Source of the DNA: Prevotella scopos JCM 17725 | Lineage (GTDB): Bacteria > Bacteroidota > Bacteroidia > Bacteroidales > Bacteroidaceae | DNA length: 64,000 nucleotides | Assembly: GCF_018127785.1 (NCBI RefSeq) | Contig: NZ_CP072390.1 | Coordinates: 744,001 to 808,000, forward strand | Direction of reading: 5' to 3' | In this document: piece after piece, positions 1 through 8,706 of the stretch | How the letters are laid out: every line of letters starts with the position of its first letter | Position numbering within the stretch: the first letter of the stretch is position 1 | The notes under the pieces: generated by a model | The model's database searches: none | Told to the model about the DNA's origin: nothing | Seen by the model: only the letters and a program-made list of their open reading frames with translations | Position numbers and translations under genes: made by a program

Positions 1-667
1 TTGCCTGCACAACATTTTCAAAGGTGATTTGCCCCTTCGACATTCTATCCTGTAACTTTGCATAAGATTCACCTGTCATCTTTGCAAGTTCCTGAAGCGG
101 ATTAAAACCAGCATTGATAAACTGAAGGTTGTCCTGTCCAGCCAACTTACCAGCTGCTGACACCTGACCAAGCACTAATGACAAACTTTGCAGAGCTTGC
201 TTATTTCCTCCAGAGATATCTCCTAACTTTTTAAGAAGTGGTAGAACTTTTCCTGTCTCCACTCCGAAGTTAAGCATAGTCTTCGCATTCTCAGTCAAGT
301 CTAACTTACCAAAAGGTGATTCAGCTGCAAACTTGGCAATTTCAGAAAGCATTCCCTTAGCTTTTGTCTCACTTCCTACTAAGGTTGTAAAGGCAACGGC
401 TGTTTGTTCTGCTTCTGCACCTATCTTAGTAATAGCACCAACAGCACCAGCAACAAGGGCATAAGGGTTGGTAAGGAGTTCCATTCCAGGAATGGACATC
501 AGCGAACTCTTGAGTGTCGAAAAAGAAAAAGCCTCACGCAGGCGTGCACCTGTAGTACGTGCCTTACGTGATATATCGTCCAGCTGAGTGGATGTCTGAC
601 GAGCAACCGTCAGAACATTACCACTATCTGCTTGTAGTTTGATTAAAAACTTAAGTACGCTGTCCAT
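1..667 (-). CDS. Phage tail tape measure protein, N-terminal part (runs off window)
   Basis: Translating from the ATG at 667 gives an open frame of 222 codons that continues past base 1, so only the N-terminus is here. It starts [12 protein letters not shown] and has a hydrophobic Ala/Gly-rich stretch near residues 65-85, then a helical region ([19 protein letters not shown]) typical of the tape-measure N-terminal domain. Tape measure proteins set tail length and are assembled with the tail chaperones encoded just upstream (1114-651). The start overlaps the end of the frameshifted chaperone by 17 bases. Long tails are expected, since sheath and tube genes sit in the same operon. The product is seen from position and composition; the rest of the gene lies outside the window. 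Confidence 0.85.
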   Translation of the reverse strand, partial: MDSVLKFLIKLQADSGNVLTVARQTSTQLDDISRKARTTGARLREAFSFSTLKSSLMSIPGMELLTNPYALVAGAVGAITKIGAEAEQTAVAFTTLVGSETKAKGMLSEIAKFAAESPFGKLDLTENAKTMLNFGVETGKVLPLLKKLGDISGGNKQALQSLSLVLGQVSAAGKLAGQDNLQFINAGFNPLQELAKMTGESYAKLQDRMSKGQITFENVVQA

Positions 668-1114
668 TAGAGTCTTTTTCTATTTTTCTAATCTCTTTGA
701 GTGCGCTGAGTGTTGATGCCCATTTCTCGTCTGGCAGGAGTTCAGGGTCAATGCTTAGATAGTAGCGTAGCATTGTATCTATGAAGATAATATCCTGGGC
801 GTTGTCAAAGTCATCAACCCCGGCCTCCTCTAAAGTTTTTTTATCTCAGCCTCCTTTACCTTCAAGACCTCATCCATCTTGGCAACTACTGCCATGAAGA
901 GTTCATCATCGGTTTTGATTTCCTCATCACCAGCAACCCAGAGTTGCTTCAACATGACTTCGCTCATCTTGATAGGGTCTTTGATTACGCTGGCATAGCT
1001 CAGGTCTTGACGTGTAGGCTTATGCAACACACAAGACTTGCCCTCTACGCTGATTTCAAACAAATCACCATGCGTGGCCTTCCACTTATTAATGTCTTCT
1101 GTTGAATATTTCAT
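651..1114 (-). CDS. Tail assembly chaperone, long (gpGT-like) -1 frameshift product
   Basis: Reading from 1114 and slipping back one base at the slippery A AAA AAA (842-836; zero-frame codons ATA AAA AAA CTT TAG) bypasses the TAG and opens 61 further codons ending at TAA 653-651, giving about 154 residues. The added part begins [15 protein letters not shown] and is acidic. A stem can form 14 bases downstream (GGG-GTTG 821-815 with CAAC-CCC 804-797, one bulged G). The -1 frame has no usable start of its own before residue 20 of the extension, which favours frameshifting over a separate gene. The end overlaps the tape measure start, as expected for translational coupling. Confidence 0.75.
830..1114 (-). 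CDS. Tail assembly chaperone, short (gpG-like) form
   Basis: A 94-residue protein lying between the tail tube gene and the tape measure gene, the position of the gpG/gpGT chaperone in long-tailed phages. The family binds the tape measure during tail assembly and is normally made as a short form and a longer -1 frameshift form. The sequence ends KEAEIKKL and stops at TAG 832-830, directly after an A7 run. The family assignment rests on size, position and the frameshift signal rather than a strong motif. Confidence 0.7.
   Translation of the reverse strand: MKYSTEDINKWKATHGDLFEISVEGKSCVLHKPTRQDLSYASVIKDPIKMSEVMLKQLWVAGDEEIKTDDELFMAVVAKMDEVLKVKEAEIKKL
836..842 (-). promoter_or_regulatory. Programmed -1 ribosomal frameshift site
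   Basis: Heptamer A_AAA_AAA followed by C on the minus strand, in the frame needed for a -1 slip, two codons before the stop of the short chaperone. A purine-rich GAGGAGG and a GC-rich stem follow. Confidence 0.72.
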
Positions 1115-1131
1115 ATCTTTGATGTTAATTG

Positions 1132-1539
1132 TTATAAACTCTTCTGATCAATGTAGATGAATGGCAGTGACTTCTCTTGGAACTTGTCACCTTGCTTCCA
1201 TTCTGTCTGATCTTCCGTCAACTCCACACCTTTGAGAATGTCTGTTGTGATAGGATCACCGTTTTCAGGATTCCCATAAGCAACAACGATATCAAAGCTC
1301 ATATTGAGGATATTGCCATTAGCAGCACTCTTCAAAGCTTGATACTCACTCTGCAGTAGGGTAAGTTCGCCACTATAGTCTACATTGCCATGCTGAATGC
1401 CATGAGGCTTATTACCCTTAGCATACAGCAGTTCCTTCTCTTGCTTCGAGCCATATTTCACACCTCGAAGTCCAGTTACAGGCCTACCTGCAACAACTAC
1501 GGTCACATCTGACCACTCGTATTCCTTAGTATTTACCAT
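1132..1539 (-). CDS. Phage tail tube protein
   Basis: A 135-residue protein directly downstream of the sheath gene (2-base gap) and upstream of the tail chaperone. This is the tube position in contractile-tailed phages. It starts MVNTKEYEWSDVTVVVAGRPVTGLRGVKY and is beta-rich with little helix, as tube proteins are, and ends in an aromatic FIYIDQKSL tail. It would polymerise into the inner tail tube around the tape measure. No catalytic motif is expected or seen. The call rests on size, fold impression and gene order. Confidence 0.75.
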   Translation of the reverse strand: MVNTKEYEWSDVTVVVAGRPVTGLRGVKYGSKQEKELLYAKGNKPHGIQHGNVDYSGELTLLQSEYQALKSAANGNILNMSFDIVVAYGNPENGDPITTDILKGVELTEDQTEWKQGDKFQEKSLPFIYIDQKSL

Positions 1540-1541
1540 GT

Positions 1542-2720
1542 CTATACTGTTGTTACTTGAAAACCAAGGTTGACATCAACATAGCGTGCATAACCGAATG
1601 GACGAACCTTCAATGTCATTTCAACCTTTGAAGTCGCAACCACATTCTGTTTTGGATCTATGTAACAAGAACAACCTTCGCCGTTATTACCGGCACTCAA
1701 CTCTCCTGCAGCGGTCATAGAACGATTAATAGCGTTCTCTACAGTCTGCTGCCAGCTTGTAATAACCCCTGTCTGCATTGTGCCGTCAGAATTGATTTCC
1801 AACTCATCCAGCATCATATCCAACAAGGTGTTATAGGCAATACGATAAGCCTTATCAATGACACGACGGTTTGACAGATGAGCATAATCATCAGTCTCGA
1901 CACAAGCCAATCGATCGTCAGCAAAGAAGTAACCACTGCGTCCGACATACTTTCGTGCCGTGATATAACCCTTATCATGGATAGAAGAGATAACTTCACT
2001 ATCCTCTTCTACCTTCTTTTTGCCTACATAGAGCAGAGTTGTTTTCAATGCTCCATTCTTGACACGACCAATATTACGCTGTACAGGAAGACTTGCTAAG
2101 CGACCAGCTAAAGTACCGACACATGCACCCTGTGAGTCAACTTCCGTGTCACCCAACAGAACACCGACACGATTGTACGTTTCGTTGCTAAGGTCTTTCA
2201 GCGTTGTACCTGTATAACCACGTCCTTCCAAGATAAAGAACAATGGAGCATATAGGTCTGTTGTAGACCATTCAGCCATCTGTTGTGCCTTTGCTAATGC
2301 GGTGAACACATCTGCATCCAAGCCATCTGTAGCAGATGCTTTTGTTGCATTGTCACGTGCTACGAAGACACCACGCAATACACCATTCTGACTAACAATA
2401 AGTTTCTTTACTGCTCCAGTCTGGCGGTCGCAGAGTTCCGTCATACTCTTAGCCTTATCAACTCCGAAGATTACCAGTTTGGTACCATTCTCAGCCTCTG
2501 TGTAGAAGTCTGAGATATGCTTATAAAGTCTGGCGTTATTAGCTGCAGTGATACCGAGTGCCGTCAGACTGTCCATACTCTGAATAGTGTAAGCACGTTC
2601 CAAAGCAAACGAGTCATTGATAGCAGTCGCACTACATACCAAGGCGAACAGGCCGTCGGGACTTTCCCCGACGGTGCCCAGTAGGCCATTCATGTATCTG
2701 ATTCTAATTCTCGGTAACAT
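1542..2720 (-). CDS. Phage contractile tail sheath protein (DUF2586-like)
   Basis: A 392-residue protein that resembles the DUF2586 group of tail sheath proteins found in Mu-like phages of Bacteroidota. Recognisable parts are the N-terminal IRYMNGLLGTVGESPDGLFALV, the central YAPLFFILEGRGYTGTTL segment and a C-terminal beta domain ending GFQVTTV. The sheath contracts around the tube to drive DNA delivery, so the prophage encodes a myovirus-type tail. It sits 10 bases from the capsid gene and 2 bases from the tube gene on one leftward transcript. Confidence 0.82.
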   Translation of the reverse strand: MLPRIRIRYMNGLLGTVGESPDGLFALVCSATAINDSFALERAYTIQSMDSLTALGITAANNARLYKHISDFYTEAENGTKLVIFGVDKAKSMTELCDRQTGAVKKLIVSQNGVLRGVFVARDNATKASATDGLDADVFTALAKAQQMAEWSTTDLYAPLFFILEGRGYTGTTLKDLSNETYNRVGVLLGDTEVDSQGACVGTLAGRLASLPVQRNIGRVKNGALKTTLLYVGKKKVEEDSEVISSIHDKGYITARKYVGRSGYFFADDRLACVETDDYAHLSNRRVIDKAYRIAYNTLLDMMLDELEINSDGTMQTGVITSWQQTVENAINRSMTAAGELSAGNNGEGCSCYIDPKQNVVATSKVEMTLKVRPFGYARYVDVNLGFQVTTV

Positions 2721-2730
2721 GACTCAAAAG

Positions 2731-3648
2731 TTAAGCGGTTAAAGATTCTGCGAGAAGGTAGACACCCTTCTTGTCGTAGCGACGAACGCAACCACCGGTA
2801 CGGAGCAAGAAAGAGTAGATATCACCATAGTACAGTGGATTATCAGTTGAGTCAAACATCTTGACTTCACCCATAGCACGACTGACAGAATTCTCGTGCC
2901 AAGCAAGAGCAGCTGCAAGTTCGTCTGCGGTATCTTGCTTATCCCAGCTAAGAACCTTCTTTGTGCCGTTATTAAGGCGAAGAACTCGACTTCTTTTCAT
3001 GATGTTGAAGCCATAGAGATTTCCAAGGATACCCTTCTGCTGGTCAGCAGAGTTAAGGAACATAAACTGATCCTTTTCAGCAAGGTCTGCTAACAAGTCA
3101 GCATACATAAACGCGTCAAGCAAGAGGTAACGTCCCTGCTCTGGAACATTGTCTGCATCCATAGCAGTCATAAGCTTACGAACATCTGCCTTACAGATAG
3201 ACTTACGCATACCTGTAGCAGCAGACGATGTATGAGCTGTGGTTTTGCTTGTACCTGACGTACTGATGATGTTTTTAGTATCAACACCCTGACCCCAACG
3301 ATCAAGCAAATTGAGATGAGCAGCCTCTTGCAACTGAGCGCGGTCATTACTTAAGATAGAGTTACGCTTGTTATAGCTAAGCTCCACCATGTCGATATTT
3401 GGAATGTACACTGGGTCAGTTGTCAGCTCGTCCATATCGTACTCAAGATCGTGGTCAGTACGTTGCTTGCTTGTAGCAGGCTTCTGAGTGCGGTTCCTCT
3501 CTACGTTTGAAGGAGCACCAGCGTTAGGAATGTGTACCTTGTGATTCTCAACAAACACAGAGTCGTCAACACTCTTAGAAGCAAAGGAGTTGTCAGGATA
3601 GAAGTTCTCAATAATGTCTGACTGCCAGATTTCTTTGTTTAATGCCAT
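2731..3648 (-). CDS. Phage major capsid protein (HK97-fold type)
   Basis: A 305-residue protein immediately downstream of the protease/scaffold gene, the standard place for the major head protein. The N-terminal 60 or so residues are polar. The middle has RGV-like loops and a long helix (KADVRKLMTAMDADNVPEQGRYLLLD), where the phrase VPEQGRYLLLD is typical of phage capsid proteins. The C-terminal YYGDIYSFLLRTGGCVRRYDKKGVYLL matches the end of that domain. The icosahedral head would be built from this protein after removal of the scaffold by the neighbouring protease. Confidence 0.8.
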   Translation of the reverse strand: MALNKEIWQSDIIENFYPDNSFASKSVDDSVFVENHKVHIPNAGAPSNVERNRTQKPATSKQRTDHDLEYDMDELTTDPVYIPNIDMVELSYNKRNSILSNDRAQLQEAAHLNLLDRWGQGVDTKNIISTSGTSKTTAHTSSAATGMRKSICKADVRKLMTAMDADNVPEQGRYLLLDAFMYADLLADLAEKDQFMFLNSADQQKGILGNLYGFNIMKRSRVLRLNNGTKKVLSWDKQDTADELAAALAWHENSVSRAMGEVKMFDSTDNPLYYGDIYSFLLRTGGCVRRYDKKGVYLLAESLTA

Positions 3649-3681
3649 AGTTTCTTATCTTTTAAATTTGTATTGTATTTC

Positions 3682-4158
3682 TTACTCGCGGTAGTCTACA
3701 CCGAACTTCTCCTTGAACTTGGCTGCAAAAAGGTCCTTGTTCTGACTCTTCAAGTCGCCAAGACGTCCAGCCTTGTCAAGTTCGTCCCAAGTCTTATTGG
3801 TGAAACTGTCGCTACTGGTACCATCTGGATTGATGTACGAAGCAGCACGAGGCTTAGGCATCTGCTTGATGCTGTTCAAGAGTTCTTCTGTAGTAGTACG
3901 GTCTGCAGCCATAAGCTTAACATAGTGTGCCTTCTGTTCTGCGGTAATACGACCTTCGCTAATTGCCTGATCAATGATAGCCTCCTGTTCCTTTGCTTCA
4001 GATAACTGAAGTTGCTGTTTGTACGAAGCATTGGCTGTTTCAAGCGCATCCACCTTAGTAGCCTTGTTTGCCAACTCTCTGACTTTGTTCACAATTGCAG
4101 CCTCATCATTGATATTGCTAAATGATGGGATGCTCTTTAATTGGTCTATTAATGCCAT
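3682..4158 (-). CDS. Nested scaffold protein from an internal start (Mu Z-like)
   Basis: An in-frame ATG at 4158 (MALIDQLKSIPSF) lies exactly at the junction between protease and scaffold, preceded on the minus strand by an A-rich stretch (ACCAAAAAACTATCAAAAC) of the kind that serves as a ribosome site in Bacteroidota. Starting there gives a 158-residue scaffold without protease. In phage Mu the protease gene I and scaffold Z, and in lambda C and Nu3, are nested the same way. This is inference from the layout. Confidence 0.5.
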   Translation of the reverse strand: MALIDQLKSIPSFSNINDEAAIVNKVRELANKATKVDALETANASYKQQLQLSEAKEQEAIIDQAISEGRITAEQKAHYVKLMAADRTTTEELLNSIKQMPKPRAASYINPDGTSSDSFTNKTWDELDKAGRLGDLKSQNKDLFAAKFKEKFGVDYRE

Positions 4159-4791
4159 GTTTTGATAGTTTTTTGGTTGATTTGTCAACCTGTTATTGAA
4201 ATATTGATATATCTCTTCATGAGTTTTAGGTGCAGGTTCTCCATCATCCTGCATATCGTACACTCCATCTGCAAGTTTCATCTCAACTGCTTCTTGTGCA
4301 CTTATCCAGTGGTCAACCTCGTCAAAAAACTTTGTTAACACATCTTCTGTGCTCATTCCACAGCGTGCAGCAATCATACCTGCAAGGTTACGTTCAAGTT
4401 CCTCCATTACAGTAGCCATTCTACGCAGATCTGAAGCATTGCCACACGTACCACCACTTACGCTATGAAGCATGAGCTTAGCGTACGGACTCATATAGAG
4501 TGGCTTACCACAGAGAGCAATAATAGCAGCAATACTGGCAGCAACACCATCAACATATATATTAATGTCTGCCGTGGATGTGCGAAGAGCATTGTAAATG
4601 GCTATTCCGCTAAAAACATCACCACCATTGCTATTGATGCGGACATCAATTTTGTCATACTGACTTTGCAAGGCAAGTAGCTCACTGACTACTCGTCCAC
4701 TGTCCACAGGCTGACCATTACCGACCTCTCCATATAAGAGGATAGCTACGGTTCCATTACCAGGTATAATGTTGAAAAAGTTTGAACTCAT
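3682..4791 (-). CDS. Head maturation protease (ClpP-like) fused to scaffold
   Basis: The N-terminal 180 residues are a ClpP-type serine protease. The catalytic triad can be placed at S86 (DGVAASIA), H109 (LMLHSVSG) and D160 (VDHWISAQEA). The rest is charged, with a coiled coil (KVDALETANASYKQQLQ) expected of a scaffold. I start it at the ATG at 4791 (369 residues) because an upstream in-frame ATG at 4818 overlaps the predicted -7 box (4816-4809) and would not be transcribed. It is first in the leftward late operon. The protease is expected to digest the scaffold and trim head proteins. Confidence 0.85.
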   Translation of the reverse strand: MSSNFFNIIPGNGTVAILLYGEVGNGQPVDSGRVVSELLALQSQYDKIDVRINSNGGDVFSGIAIYNALRTSTADINIYVDGVAASIAAIIALCGKPLYMSPYAKLMLHSVSGGTCGNASDLRRMATVMEELERNLAGMIAARCGMSTEDVLTKFFDEVDHWISAQEAVEMKLADGVYDMQDDGEPAPKTHEEIYQYFNNRLTNQPKNYQNMALIDQLKSIPSFSNINDEAAIVNKVRELANKATKVDALETANASYKQQLQLSEAKEQEAIIDQAISEGRITAEQKAHYVKLMAADRTTTEELLNSIKQMPKPRAASYINPDGTSSDSFTNKTWDELDKAGRLGDLKSQNKDLFAAKFKEKFGVDYRE

Positions 4792-4808
4792 TATTTCAAT
4801 TTTTGATG

Positions 4809-4839
4809 CAAATATCATGTTTTTTCTGGGAGTGACAAA
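4809..4839 (-). promoter_or_regulatory. Leftward late promoter
   Basis: TTTG (4839-4836), 19 bases, GATATTTG (4816-4809) on the minus strand; consensus is TTTG / TAnnTTTG. The box ends 18 bases before the protease ATG at 4791. The rightward promoter has the same GATATTTGCA sequence and the same 18-base spacing. Confidence 0.6.
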
Positions 4840-4907
4840 ATCGTAAATTCATAGCGCAAACAGCTGATTTTATGGTGCAAACAGACAGTGCTGTTATAAA
4901 TAATGGA

Positions 4908-4939
4908 TTTCAAAAAGTCCATAAAATATAAGATATTTG
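4908..4939 (+). promoter_or_regulatory. Rightward late promoter
   Basis: TTTC (4908-4911), 20 bases, GATATTTG (4932-4939), followed by CA as in the divergent leftward promoter. It ends 18 bases before the ATG at 4957, which decides the start of the terminase small subunit. Confidence 0.55.
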
Positions 4940-4956
4940 CAAAAGATTTAGGCAAT

Positions 4957-5409
4957 ATGACAAAGACGAATATAGACAAAAAAGGCATTGCAAAGTCTCT
5001 CTACATGGAGGGAAGTTGCACACAAGAGGAGATAGCTGCAAAAGTAGGAACTACAAGGCAAACAGTCTCTCGCTGGGTACGTGAAGGAGGTTGGGAGGAG
5101 CTGAAAGCTTCATTTACGATTACACCTGACCAGATTATAGCACAGTTTCAGAGACAGATTATTGAAATCAACAACAATATTCAAAATCGTGAAGAAGGTA
5201 AGAGGTTTGCTACAGCTCAGGAGGCCGATGCTCTTGCTAAGATCGCTGGTGCTGTCAAGAAGTTAGAAAGTGATGTTGGTGTTGCAGACTGCATCAGTGT
5301 TGCTACGCGCTTTCTGTCTTGGCTACGTCCTCTTGATATTGATGTAGCTAAGCAGTTTAACAACCTCTTTGATGCGTTCATCAAGGACCAAATGGCAAAA
5401 GCAAAATGA
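4957..5409 (+). CDS. Probable terminase small subunit
   Basis: A 150-residue protein that overlaps the large terminase by 4 bases. Residues 5-50 form a helix-turn-helix (IAKSLYMEGSCTQEEIAAKVGTTRQTVSRWV), which fits the DNA-recognising role of a small terminase. The remainder is helical and probably oligomerises (IIAQFQRQIIEINNNIQ). The start at 4957 is chosen over an in-frame ATG at 4903 because the predicted promoter -7 box lies between them. It could also be a DNA-binding regulator, but being the first gene of the packaging operon supports terminase. Confidence 0.7.
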   Translation: MTKTNIDKKGIAKSLYMEGSCTQEEIAAKVGTTRQTVSRWVREGGWEELKASFTITPDQIIAQFQRQIIEINNNIQNREEGKRFATAQEADALAKIAGAVKKLESDVGVADCISVATRFLSWLRPLDIDVAKQFNNLFDAFIKDQMAKAK

Positions 5410-6935
5410 CACAGGAAGAAAGAATTGCATTAAGGAACTGGGAAGAGTTCCATAAATCATTCACCTCTGATATGCCTGTTGAGAATGGGCTGTCAAGACG
5501 TGATATTGAACGCAGACGAAAGGAACTGGAACAAGACCCTATTAAATGGATTCAGTATTTCTTTCCCAAGTATGCTAAATATGAATTTGCACCTTTTCAC
5601 GTGCGTGCTATTCGTCGTATTATTGAACACGATGAATGGTACGAAGTTCTTTCGTGGAGTCGCGAGCTTGCAAAGTCTACAGTGTCTATGTTTGTCTTGA
5701 TGTATCTTGCACTCACTGGGCGTAAGAAGTTCATAGTGTTAGCTTCGGCAACTATAACTTCAGCAACACGTTTACTTACACCTTTCAGACTTAATTTTGA
5801 GAACAACCCACGTATTAAGCAATTTTATGGCATTCAACAGCTTGTAGGGCAATGGACAGAAACAGACTTCACATGTCGCTGTGGTGCTAAGTTTGTTGCA
5901 CTTGGTGCTGGTAGTGCTCCACGTGGTGCAAGAAACGAAGCTGTACGACCTGACGTCATCTATCTTGATGACTATGACACAGATGAGGACTGCCGCAACC
6001 CTGAAACTCTTAAAAAGAAGTGGGATTGGTTTGAAGGTGCACTCTATCCAACACGCTCTATCTCTGAGCCAACCCTGATACTTTGGTGTGGTAATATCAT
6101 TGCAAAAGACTGTTGTATTGCACGTGCTGGAGCAATAGCAAAAAACTGGGATATTGTAAACATCCGCGATAAGAGTGGAAAATCTACTTGGCCTGCAAAA
6201 AACACAGAGGAGCAGATTAATACAGTTCTTGCTGGTATATCTGCAAGAGCTGTACAAGCAGAGTACTTCAATAATCCTGTTTCAGAAGGTAAGATCTTCC
6301 GTAATCTTCCATTTGGAAAGGTTCCTGCTTTGTCTAAGTTTAAGTTCCTTATCGGATATGGAGACCCTGCGTATTCTGACAGTAAAAAGAAAGCGTCGTC
6401 AACAAAGTCTCTTTGGCTTATTGGCAAGTACAAAGGTGTCTACTACATTATCAAAGGTTTTTTAGGTCACGAGACAAATGCAAATTTCATTGGTTGGTAC
6501 TTTGAGCTTGCTAAGTATGTAGGGGGCAAGGCTACGGTTTATTGGTATATAGAGAACAATAAACTACAAGACCCATTCTACGAACAGGTCTTCAAACCAC
6601 TTCTACGTGAGGAACAGCAGCGTCGTAATACAAGTCTCTTTATTCGTGGCGACAGCCGAAAGAAAGCAGACAAAGCGACACGTATCGAAGCTAACCTTGA
6701 ACCAATTGATCGTAATTGTCAATGGGTATTCAACGAAGAAGAAAAAGACAATCCTATGATGCAGGAGCTTATCAACCAATGCAAACTCTTTGAACTTAAC
6801 TTGCCATACCCTGCTGATGGACCTGACTCTCTTGAAGGTGGAATCACAATGTTAGATGAGAAGATGGCAGAGATTGAGCCAACTATAACTATCAGTTTTC
6901 ATACAATGGATGAGCAAAATCCTTATAAGATGTGA
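5406..6935 (+). CDS. Terminase large subunit (packaging ATPase/nuclease)
   Basis: A 509-residue protein with the two terminase domains. The ATPase has a variant Walker A SRELAKST at residues 85-92 (W84 before it) and Walker B VIYLDD at 184-189. The C-terminal RNase-H-like nuclease begins near GYGDPAYSD, with D320 as the first acidic ligand and further acidic residues at E383 and in the DGPDSLEGG segment. It cuts and pumps DNA into the head through the portal, encoded two genes downstream. Mu-like phages package headful with flanking host DNA; that is family knowledge, not seen here. Confidence 0.92.
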   Translation: MTQEERIALRNWEEFHKSFTSDMPVENGLSRRDIERRRKELEQDPIKWIQYFFPKYAKYEFAPFHVRAIRRIIEHDEWYEVLSWSRELAKSTVSMFVLMYLALTGRKKFIVLASATITSATRLLTPFRLNFENNPRIKQFYGIQQLVGQWTETDFTCRCGAKFVALGAGSAPRGARNEAVRPDVIYLDDYDTDEDCRNPETLKKKWDWFEGALYPTRSISEPTLILWCGNIIAKDCCIARAGAIAKNWDIVNIRDKSGKSTWPAKNTEEQINTVLAGISARAVQAEYFNNPVSEGKIFRNLPFGKVPALSKFKFLIGYGDPAYSDSKKKASSTKSLWLIGKYKGVYYIIKGFLGHETNANFIGWYFELAKYVGGKATVYWYIENNKLQDPFYEQVFKPLLREEQQRRNTSLFIRGDSRKKADKATRIEANLEPIDRNCQWVFNEEEKDNPMMQELINQCKLFELNLPYPADGPDSLEGGITMLDEKMAEIEPTITISFHTMDEQNPYKM

Positions 6936-6937
6936 TT

Positions 6938-7378
6938 ATGAATAACTTTATCAATATAGAAGACTACGATGCAAGTATTCACCGCGAGATACTTGATGCG
7001 CTGCTGCGTAAAGAAAGTCCAACTTATGATCCTCAGATAGTTGAGATATGTGAGGATAGAGCGGTAAGTGAAATGCGAGGATATCTGAACAAGATTTATG
7101 ATTGTAACGCTATCTTTTCCGCAAGAGGGGAAGATAGGCACCCTCTCATTCTTATGTTTGCACTTGATATAGCTATCTATCACATCTTTACACAACACAA
7201 CCCTTATAAGATTGCGAAGATACGCCAGGACAGATATGAGCGTGCTATAGAATGGTTGAAAGGTGTAATGGGAGGAGACGTAACGATTGACGGGGCTCCA
7301 TTGATGCCTGAAGATAAACTTAAAAATAATAGTCGTTGGCAGATACAAGCTGACGGCTTAAGACCAACATTGCTATGA
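6938..7378 (+). CDS. DUF1320 family protein (Mu gp36-like)
   Basis: A 146-residue protein between large terminase and portal. The pattern MRGYLNKIYDC near the middle, DIAIYHIFTQH, and a helix with the phrase RYERAIEWLKGVMGG are characteristic of DUF1320, a head or head-tail joining protein in Mu-like phages. I start at the ATG at 6938, two bases after the terminase stop; a GTG at 6932 would overlap it and adds only two residues. The exact role is unproven. Confidence 0.8.
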   Translation: MNNFINIEDYDASIHREILDALLRKESPTYDPQIVEICEDRAVSEMRGYLNKIYDCNAIFSARGEDRHPLILMFALDIAIYHIFTQHNPYKIAKIRQDRYERAIEWLKGVMGGDVTIDGAPLMPEDKLKNNSRWQIQADGLRPTLL

Positions 7379-8706
7379 ACAGAAAGAAAAAAAATAGCCC
7401 TAAGCAAGGCAAAATAATACAAGGTGGAATGCTCGTTCCACAAGGAATGAGACAGCCAGACATCGTTCTACAGATGCCTGAGATATTCATGTTTGACATG
7501 AATGCGTATATGCAATCTGTTAAGGCTGCAAAGGGAATAGACTTCTCCAATAGAGCACGTCTGTATGATATGTATGACAGTGCTTCTCTTGACCTTCACC
7601 TGTCTGGAGTCATTGCAAAACGTATGCGAGGTGTTACGAAGATTCCTATTGAGTTTAGAAGAAATGGTGTACCTGATGATGAAATCAACAATCAGATAAA
7701 ATCACCCTGGTTCAAACAGCTGAGGAAAGACCTTGTTATGTCAGAGTTCTGGGGCTTCACACTTGTACAGTTCTATCTCAATGAGGAAGGTAATATCCGT
7801 TATGACCTTATTAATCGCAAGCACTATGATCCTATACATCGTAAGCTACTCAAGTATCAAGGTTCAATGGATGGCGTGCCTATTGATGACTTCCCTGATA
7901 TGCTTTTTGTTGGCAGCGAACGTGACCTTGGTATTTATGCAGAACTTCTGCCTGCTGTACTCTATAAGCGTGGTGATATGTCAGACTGGGCACAGTTCTG
8001 TAACATCTTTGGTATGCCAATTCGTGAGTACACTTACGATGCTGGAGACGAGGACGCACGCCGTCGTGTCATCGCTGATGCACGCCGACAGGGTGCGAAC
8101 GCAGCATACATCCATCCAAAAGAAAGCGAGCTGAAACTTGTAGAGGCTGGTAACAAGACTGGTTCCAGCGACCTTTATAAAACTTTTGCTGAGTACTGGG
8201 ACTCAAAGATGTCTATACGTGTGCTGGGAAACACGCTCACCACAGACGCTAAGTCAACAGGAACGCAGGCACTCGGTTCTGTACACAAGGAGGAAGAGGA
8301 CGAGATGAACTCTGATGATCGTGATTTCATTCTTGATATTCTCAATTATGATATGCGACCTATTTTCGCCTCACTTGGCTTCAATGTGGAAGGTGGTGAG
8401 TTCGTCTATGCAAAGAAAGACAAGATTAACCCTGCTCAACAGATAGACATCGTTCAGAAGCTTTCGTCAATGGGTCTTCCGATTGATGACGACTACCTCT
8501 ATGAAACGTTCTGCGTTGCTAAGCCTGATAACTACAAACAGCTGAAAGAGGAGAAGGAGGCAGCAAAGGCTGCTTTCAGAGAGCAACTGGGTATGCATGG
8601 TAATGATGATGACAAAAAGAAGCAAGACAAAAACACTGATAAAACAGCGTTCAAACAGCATTTGAAAAGTTTTTTCGGACTCGCCCCAGACAAAGGGGCA
8701 AACTGA
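7375..8706 (+). CDS. Phage portal protein (DUF935, Mu gp29-like)
   Basis: A 443-residue protein that overlaps its neighbours by 4 bases (7375-7378) and 1 base (8706). The segment ASLDLHLSGVIAKRMRGVTKIPIEF is the conserved early part of the DUF935 portal family, followed by SEFWGFTLVQFY, the wing/stem region (DWAQFCNIFGMPIREYTYD) and a charged Lys-rich tail (KKKQDKNTDKTAF). The portal forms the dodecameric ring at one head vertex through which DNA passes. Placement between terminase and MuF is standard for Mu-like phages. Confidence 0.88.
   Translation: MNRKKKNSPKQGKIIQGGMLVPQGMRQPDIVLQMPEIFMFDMNAYMQSVKAAKGIDFSNRARLYDMYDSASLDLHLSGVIAKRMRGVTKIPIEFRRNGVPDDEINNQIKSPWFKQLRKDLVMSEFWGFTLVQFYLNEEGNIRYDLINRKHYDPIHRKLLKYQGSMDGVPIDDFPDMLFVGSERDLGIYAELLPAVLYKRGDMSDWAQFCNIFGMPIREYTYDAGDEDARRRVIADARRQGANAAYIHPKESELKLVEAGNKTGSSDLYKTFAEYWDSKMSIRVLGNTLTTDAKSTGTQALGSVHKEEEDEMNSDDRDFILDILNYDMRPIFASLGFNVEGGEFVYAKKDKINPAQQIDIVQKLSSMGLPIDDDYLYETFCVAKPDNYKQLKEEKEAAKAAFREQLGMHGNDDDKKKQDKNTDKTAFKQHLKSFFGLAPDKGAN

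Noticed and set aside
1..4818. Diversity-generating retroelement, as known in some Bacteroides Mu-like phages
   Set aside because: No reverse transcriptase or template/variable repeat in the window; the tail-fibre end lies outside, so presence cannot be judged.
5772..6257. 161-codon frame opposite the large terminase
   Set aside because: Cysteine-rich antisense shadow of a well-supported terminase gene.
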